The notes under the pieces: model-generated
What the model was told of the DNA's origin: nothing
Database searches by the model: none
Seen by the model: only the letters and a program-made list of their open reading frames with translations
Shown: in pieces, positions 61,328-64,000 of the stretch
Layout: each line of letters starts with the position of its first letter
Position numbering within the stretch: position 1 is the first letter of the stretch
Assembly: GCF_900104305.1 (NCBI RefSeq)
Contig: NZ_FNJC01000001.1
Span: 1,245,168-1,309,167 of the forward strand
From: Filomicrobium insigne
GTDB lineage: Bacteria > Pseudomonadota > Alphaproteobacteria > Rhizobiales > Hyphomicrobiaceae
Direction of reading: 5' to 3'
DNA length: 64,000 nt
Translations under genes and position numbers: made by a program

Positions 61328-61800
61328 TCACATCAGAAAGGATTTCATTATGTAGTTCAGCCGCAGGAGCGGCGGGACGACCGGATATTCACCTTCGACC
61401 GGGTTGCGCGCGACCCAGGAACCCCAGGGCGCAACGAACCAGAAAGGCAATCTCTCCGCCCGTATCGCGGGCAGTGCCTTGATGAGCAGGAGCTGTTCGT
61501 CCGCTACCATCAGGCGGATTCCATCGGGTGACATGAGGGGCTTGCCGGTTTCGCCCAGGCTTTCCCCGATCTCGTCGTCGTCGTACCGGCCCAAATTGAA
61601 GTTTGGTTTTGGCCGAGCGCTGCCGTAAGTGTTTTGGTAAGCTGCTCGTCCTGCACGGCAAAAAGCGGCTTCACTTCAGCCTGCGAGAGCACCGTGCGCG
61701 CCGTATGTGGGCCGTAAAGCCGGATCAGCTCCGACAGTTCCTGAACGAAGGCCCAGACCGGTAAGTATGGAAAAATGCCGATCTTACCGGCAAGAAAACC
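61328..61800 (-). pseudogene. C-terminal remnant of a VirD4/TraG-type coupling protein (frameshifted)
   Basis: Two adjacent leftward frames together give a TraG/VirD4-like C-terminus. First comes LPVWAFVQELSELIRLYGPH and LFAVQDEQLTKTLTAALGQ (about 61610-61760). A frameshift near 61601-61612 follows, then FNLGRYDDDEIGESLGETGK, PLM and LPFWFVAPWGSWVARNPVEG, ending at 61328. The pattern matches type IV secretion coupling ATPases, whose Walker motifs would be upstream and are absent. A relic of a conjugative element. Confidence 0.6.
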
Positions 61801-61919
61801 GTCCTCAGACGGGCATTTATGGAGCCTTTGGCCTATAGCCGGAATGAAGGACTTCGAACACCTGATTTAGCCTTTTTATTCAAGGTTTTAGGCGATATTT
61901 GTAGTGGATAATGCGAATT

Positions 61920-62130
61920 GGCGCCGGGGTGCGCCACGCGGTATTCCGGATAGTTCCGCTGCGTCCCTGTAAGTCTCTAGAAATACAGGATTTCTGAAAC
62001 TCTGCGTTCCTGAATGATCCGCTTGCTTCCATTTGATTCCGCGTTATTATGTGGGAGCAAATGTGGGGAAAATCGTGACGAGCAAGAAGACGCTCTCGGC
62101 AGCGTTCGTCCGTTCGGCCAAGAAGCCTGG
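61920..62130 (+). repeat. right copy of the integrase-upstream direct repeat
   Basis: Counterpart of 44567-44780, containing the region immediately upstream of the intact integrase and its first codons. The attachment core was not identified; the opening hairpin GGCGC-CGGGGT-GCGCC is a candidate. Confidence 0.8.
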
Positions 62131-63271
62131 TCGGTACGGAGATGGAAACGGTCTCTATCTTCTGGTTGGGCCGTCCGGCGCTAAGTCATGGATGCAGAGA
62201 ATTGTTATTCGCGGTAGGCGGCACGACCTAGGGTTGGGGAGTGTCGCGCTCGTTACGTTGGCTCAAGCTCGTGATATCGCGCTCGACAACCGCCGCATTG
62301 CAAGGTCGGGCGGCGATCCTATGGCTGAAAGGCGTAAGGCCCGGCAGATGCCGACATTTGCCGAAGCGGCCATCGAAGCCCACAAAGAGCTGACATTCGG
62401 AAACCCGAAGGACGGCAAGGCGTTTCTGGTCAATCTCGAAACCTATGCCAATCCTCGCTTCGGCTCTTTGCGGGTGTGCGATGTGACGGGGGCTGACGTT
62501 CGCGCCGCCGTCCTTGCAATCCGCGATGAAAAACCAGAGGTTGCCCGCAAGCTGATCCTGCGGTGTTCGGCCGTGTTCAAGTTTGCCATCGGCCAGGGGT
62601 TCCGGCAGGACAATCCGTCAACGGCTGATGTGCTCTCGCTGCCCGCGATCCCACGCAAGTCGAAGGTGAAAGCGCACCGCAAGTCGCTGCCTTACACGGA
62701 GGTTGCGGGGTGCATCGATGCGGTGCGGGGGTCCGGTGCGTGGGCCGCAACGAAGCTTGCACTGGAATTTCTCATTCTTGTTGCCGCGCGATCCGGCGAA
62801 GTGCGCGGCGCGCGATGGGATGAGATCGACCTTCGAGCCGGGGTGTTGAAGGTGCCTGCCTCTCGGATGAAGATGGCCCAAGAGCACAGCGTACCGCTCT
62901 CACCGCGTGCGCTGGAAATTCTGCGGGAAGCCGAAGCCCTGCGGGATGCGTCCGGCTTGGTTTTCCCGTCGATGCGCGGCAAGGCGCTCTCCGATATGAC
63001 GTTGAGCAAGCTTGTTCGGGAACTCGGGTTCGACGCATCGGTTCACGGCTTCCGCACATCATTCCGCACATGGGCCCAGGAACAGACGAACTTCCCGTTC
63101 GAGGTTTGTGAGGCCGCGCTGGCCCACAAAGTCGGGGACGCCGCATCGCAGGCATATGCGCGCTCCGATGTTTTCGAGAAGCGCCGCAAACTCATGAACG
63201 CGTGGTCGTCATACTTGGCCGGGAAGCGCGGCAAGGTCGTGCCGCTGCACGCAGCGAGGGGGGCGGTATGA
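62075..63271 (+). CDS. int: P4-type tyrosine integrase (DUF4102 arm-binding domain)
   Basis: A 398-residue integrase with N-terminal arm-binding domain (LSAAFVRSAKKPGRYGDGNG), a core-binding domain, and catalytic residues Arg in AARSGEVRGARW, HxxR in HGFRTSFRTW, and Tyr in SQAYARSD. The GTG at 62075 is chosen because the longer frame from 62033 has an in-frame stop at the equivalent place in the left repeat copy, so the extension is not conserved as coding. Probably the mobilising enzyme of the surrounding island. Confidence 0.85.
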   Translation: MTSKKTLSAAFVRSAKKPGRYGDGNGLYLLVGPSGAKSWMQRIVIRGRRHDLGLGSVALVTLAQARDIALDNRRIARSGGDPMAERRKARQMPTFAEAAIEAHKELTFGNPKDGKAFLVNLETYANPRFGSLRVCDVTGADVRAAVLAIRDEKPEVARKLILRCSAVFKFAIGQGFRQDNPSTADVLSLPAIPRKSKVKAHRKSLPYTEVAGCIDAVRGSGAWAATKLALEFLILVAARSGEVRGARWDEIDLRAGVLKVPASRMKMAQEHSVPLSPRALEILREAEALRDASGLVFPSMRGKALSDMTLSKLVRELGFDASVHGFRTSFRTWAQEQTNFPFEVCEAALAHKVGDAASQAYARSDVFEKRRKLMNAWSSYLAGKRGKVVPLHAARGAV

Positions 63272-63277
63272 GCAAGG

Positions 63278-63658
63278 GTGATGATCTGCCTGAAAATGTA
63301 TTGGACGGCTGCGTTGGCGTCACTGGCTAATGCCGTGTGCGCGCTCACGGCGCTAGCGATGCCGGACCAATTGGAGACCGCACTGCTGCTGCCCGCAATG
63401 TTGTTTGTGCTCATGATCGCGCATCAAGGGGTTCGGCTTGGGCGCTCGGTGCACATCGTCGATATGGCTGATCTCGACAGCCGTGCCACCTATACTGCAC
63501 TTAGTAATTCGGTGGTGGGCCTTATTCTTCTTGCCGGCGGTGTATTTGGCATCATTGCTCAGTGGTTCGGCGTTGGCACGGTGCTGGCGCTGTTTGCATT
63601 AATGGCGGCGATGGCCGTATTGGCTGCTTCGGGCTTGGACGAAGTCCAGACAACGTAA
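63278..63658 (+). pseudogene. C-terminal fragment of an MFS transporter
   Basis: A 126-residue frame with four to five hydrophobic helices and the typical MFS late-cytoplasmic motif RLGRSVHIVDMADLDSRATY, followed by two helices and a short tail GLDEVQTT. This corresponds to the last third of an MFS protein; the upstream helices are absent, cut at the integrase end. A separate small protein cannot be ruled out. Confidence 0.6.
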
Positions 63659-63710
63659 GAGTGACGCTGAACTCCCTGACATAGTTGACCCGCCAGCAGT
63701 GCGTCTTTTC

Positions 63711-64000
63711 CTAGAGCATAGCGGCGTAGCGCGCGTGCTCCCTAAGCCTGTCGCCGACAAGCCGCTTGAGTTCAGCCGGCGACTTGTCAGCCGTGAAACT
63801 GAGCACCGATCCAGCGAGTGTCGTACCTTGATATTCTAAGCTGACAGTTGCTCCAGACGCCTCGGCGATGGCATGACCTTTGAGGTCGAGGCTGCCGGTT
63901 GTATAAGAGGATGGCGAGCCCCTCACCATCCTCCCAGCCAATGTTGCGCCTAAGGACTCGATTCTGTTGTTTGAACGGCTGTCGGGATCATTTCTATCCG
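63711..64000 (-). CDS. unidentified protein, C-terminal part (cut by window edge)
   Basis: The frame is open from the right window edge down to a stop at 63711. Residues include TTGSLDLKGHAIAEASGATV and LKRLVGDRLREHARYAAML. No family was recognised, no membrane segment. Since the frame may extend beyond the window, its start is unknown. Confidence 0.4.
   Translation of the reverse strand, partial: DRNDPDSRSNNRIESLGATLAGRMVRGSPSSYTTGSLDLKGHAIAEASGATVSLEYQGTTLAGSVLSFTADKSPAELKRLVGDRLREHARYAAML

Noticed and set aside
63268..63330. A 20-codon frame overlapping the integrase stop (MSKGDDLPENVLDGCVGVTG)
   Set aside because: The start overlap looks attractive, but the frame ends at once and lies out of frame in the transporter remnant.
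1..64000. CRISPR arrays, rRNA genes or classical DDE insertion sequences
   Set aside because: No regularly spaced short repeats, rRNA-like stretches or DDE transposase genes were found by reading both strands; the only transposition-type genes are tyrosine recombinases.

Overview
The window looks like a chromosomal segment of an alphaproteobacterium, most likely a Hyphomicrobiales (Hyphomicrobium-like) species. That is an inference from four things: EcfG-type stress promoters (GGAAC-N16/17-CGTT), HWE-family histidine kinases, small DUF883/DUF3309 stress proteins, and island genes of the kind common in rhizobial relatives. No rRNA or CRISPR array was seen. One tRNA gene, tRNA-Arg(UCG), is present.

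Core-like part, about 1-44.5 kb. An envelope/stress cluster (1-8.2 kb) holds three DUF883-type proteins, two dynamin-like GTPases, a glutathionyl-hydroquinone reductase, a PfpI protein and very short membrane proteins, several behind recognisable EcfG promoters. Small enzymes follow (8.3-11.1 kb), then an S6/peptide modification module of RimK, a DUF785 protease and an AstE-like hydrolase (11.1-13.7 kb), PPK2, an ABC exporter, a MOT1-type molybdate/sulfate transporter, OpgD/G and AMP nucleosidase. A complete phosphite uptake and oxidation operon ptxABCDE (24.8-29.3 kb) lies behind a Pho box. Next come a fatty-acid desaturase, an HWE kinase, a glycosyltransferase pair, a rhodanese, and an iron locus (36.7-44 kb: TonB receptor, Sel1 protein, PepSY, DUF2271, DUF4198, ApbE, PiuC).

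Mosaic island, about 44.57-63.7 kb. A P4-type integrase (62075-63271) and its 5' region are matched by a decayed copy of the same 5' region 17.35 kb upstream. Between them lie an antirestriction gene (ardC), sensory genes (HWE kinase, PAS-GGDEF, PAS-GGDEF-EAL, DUF892) and the frameshifted tail of a conjugative coupling protein. Truncated transporter and unidentified sequence lies to the right of the integrase.

Central discovery. ardC is split into two pieces 8.6 kb apart. Between them sits a mobile element bounded by 99-bp terminal inverted repeats (45897-45995 and 54420-54518). It encodes three overlapping tyrosine recombinases, i.e. a Recombinase-in-Trio (RIT) element. Unlike the compact RIT layout, it also carries about 4.8 kb of cargo between ritC and the right repeat: a divergently transcribed LysR regulator with a T-N11-A-type operator, and a four-gene redox operon (F420-reductase-like protein, secreted cupin, two medium-chain oxidoreductases).
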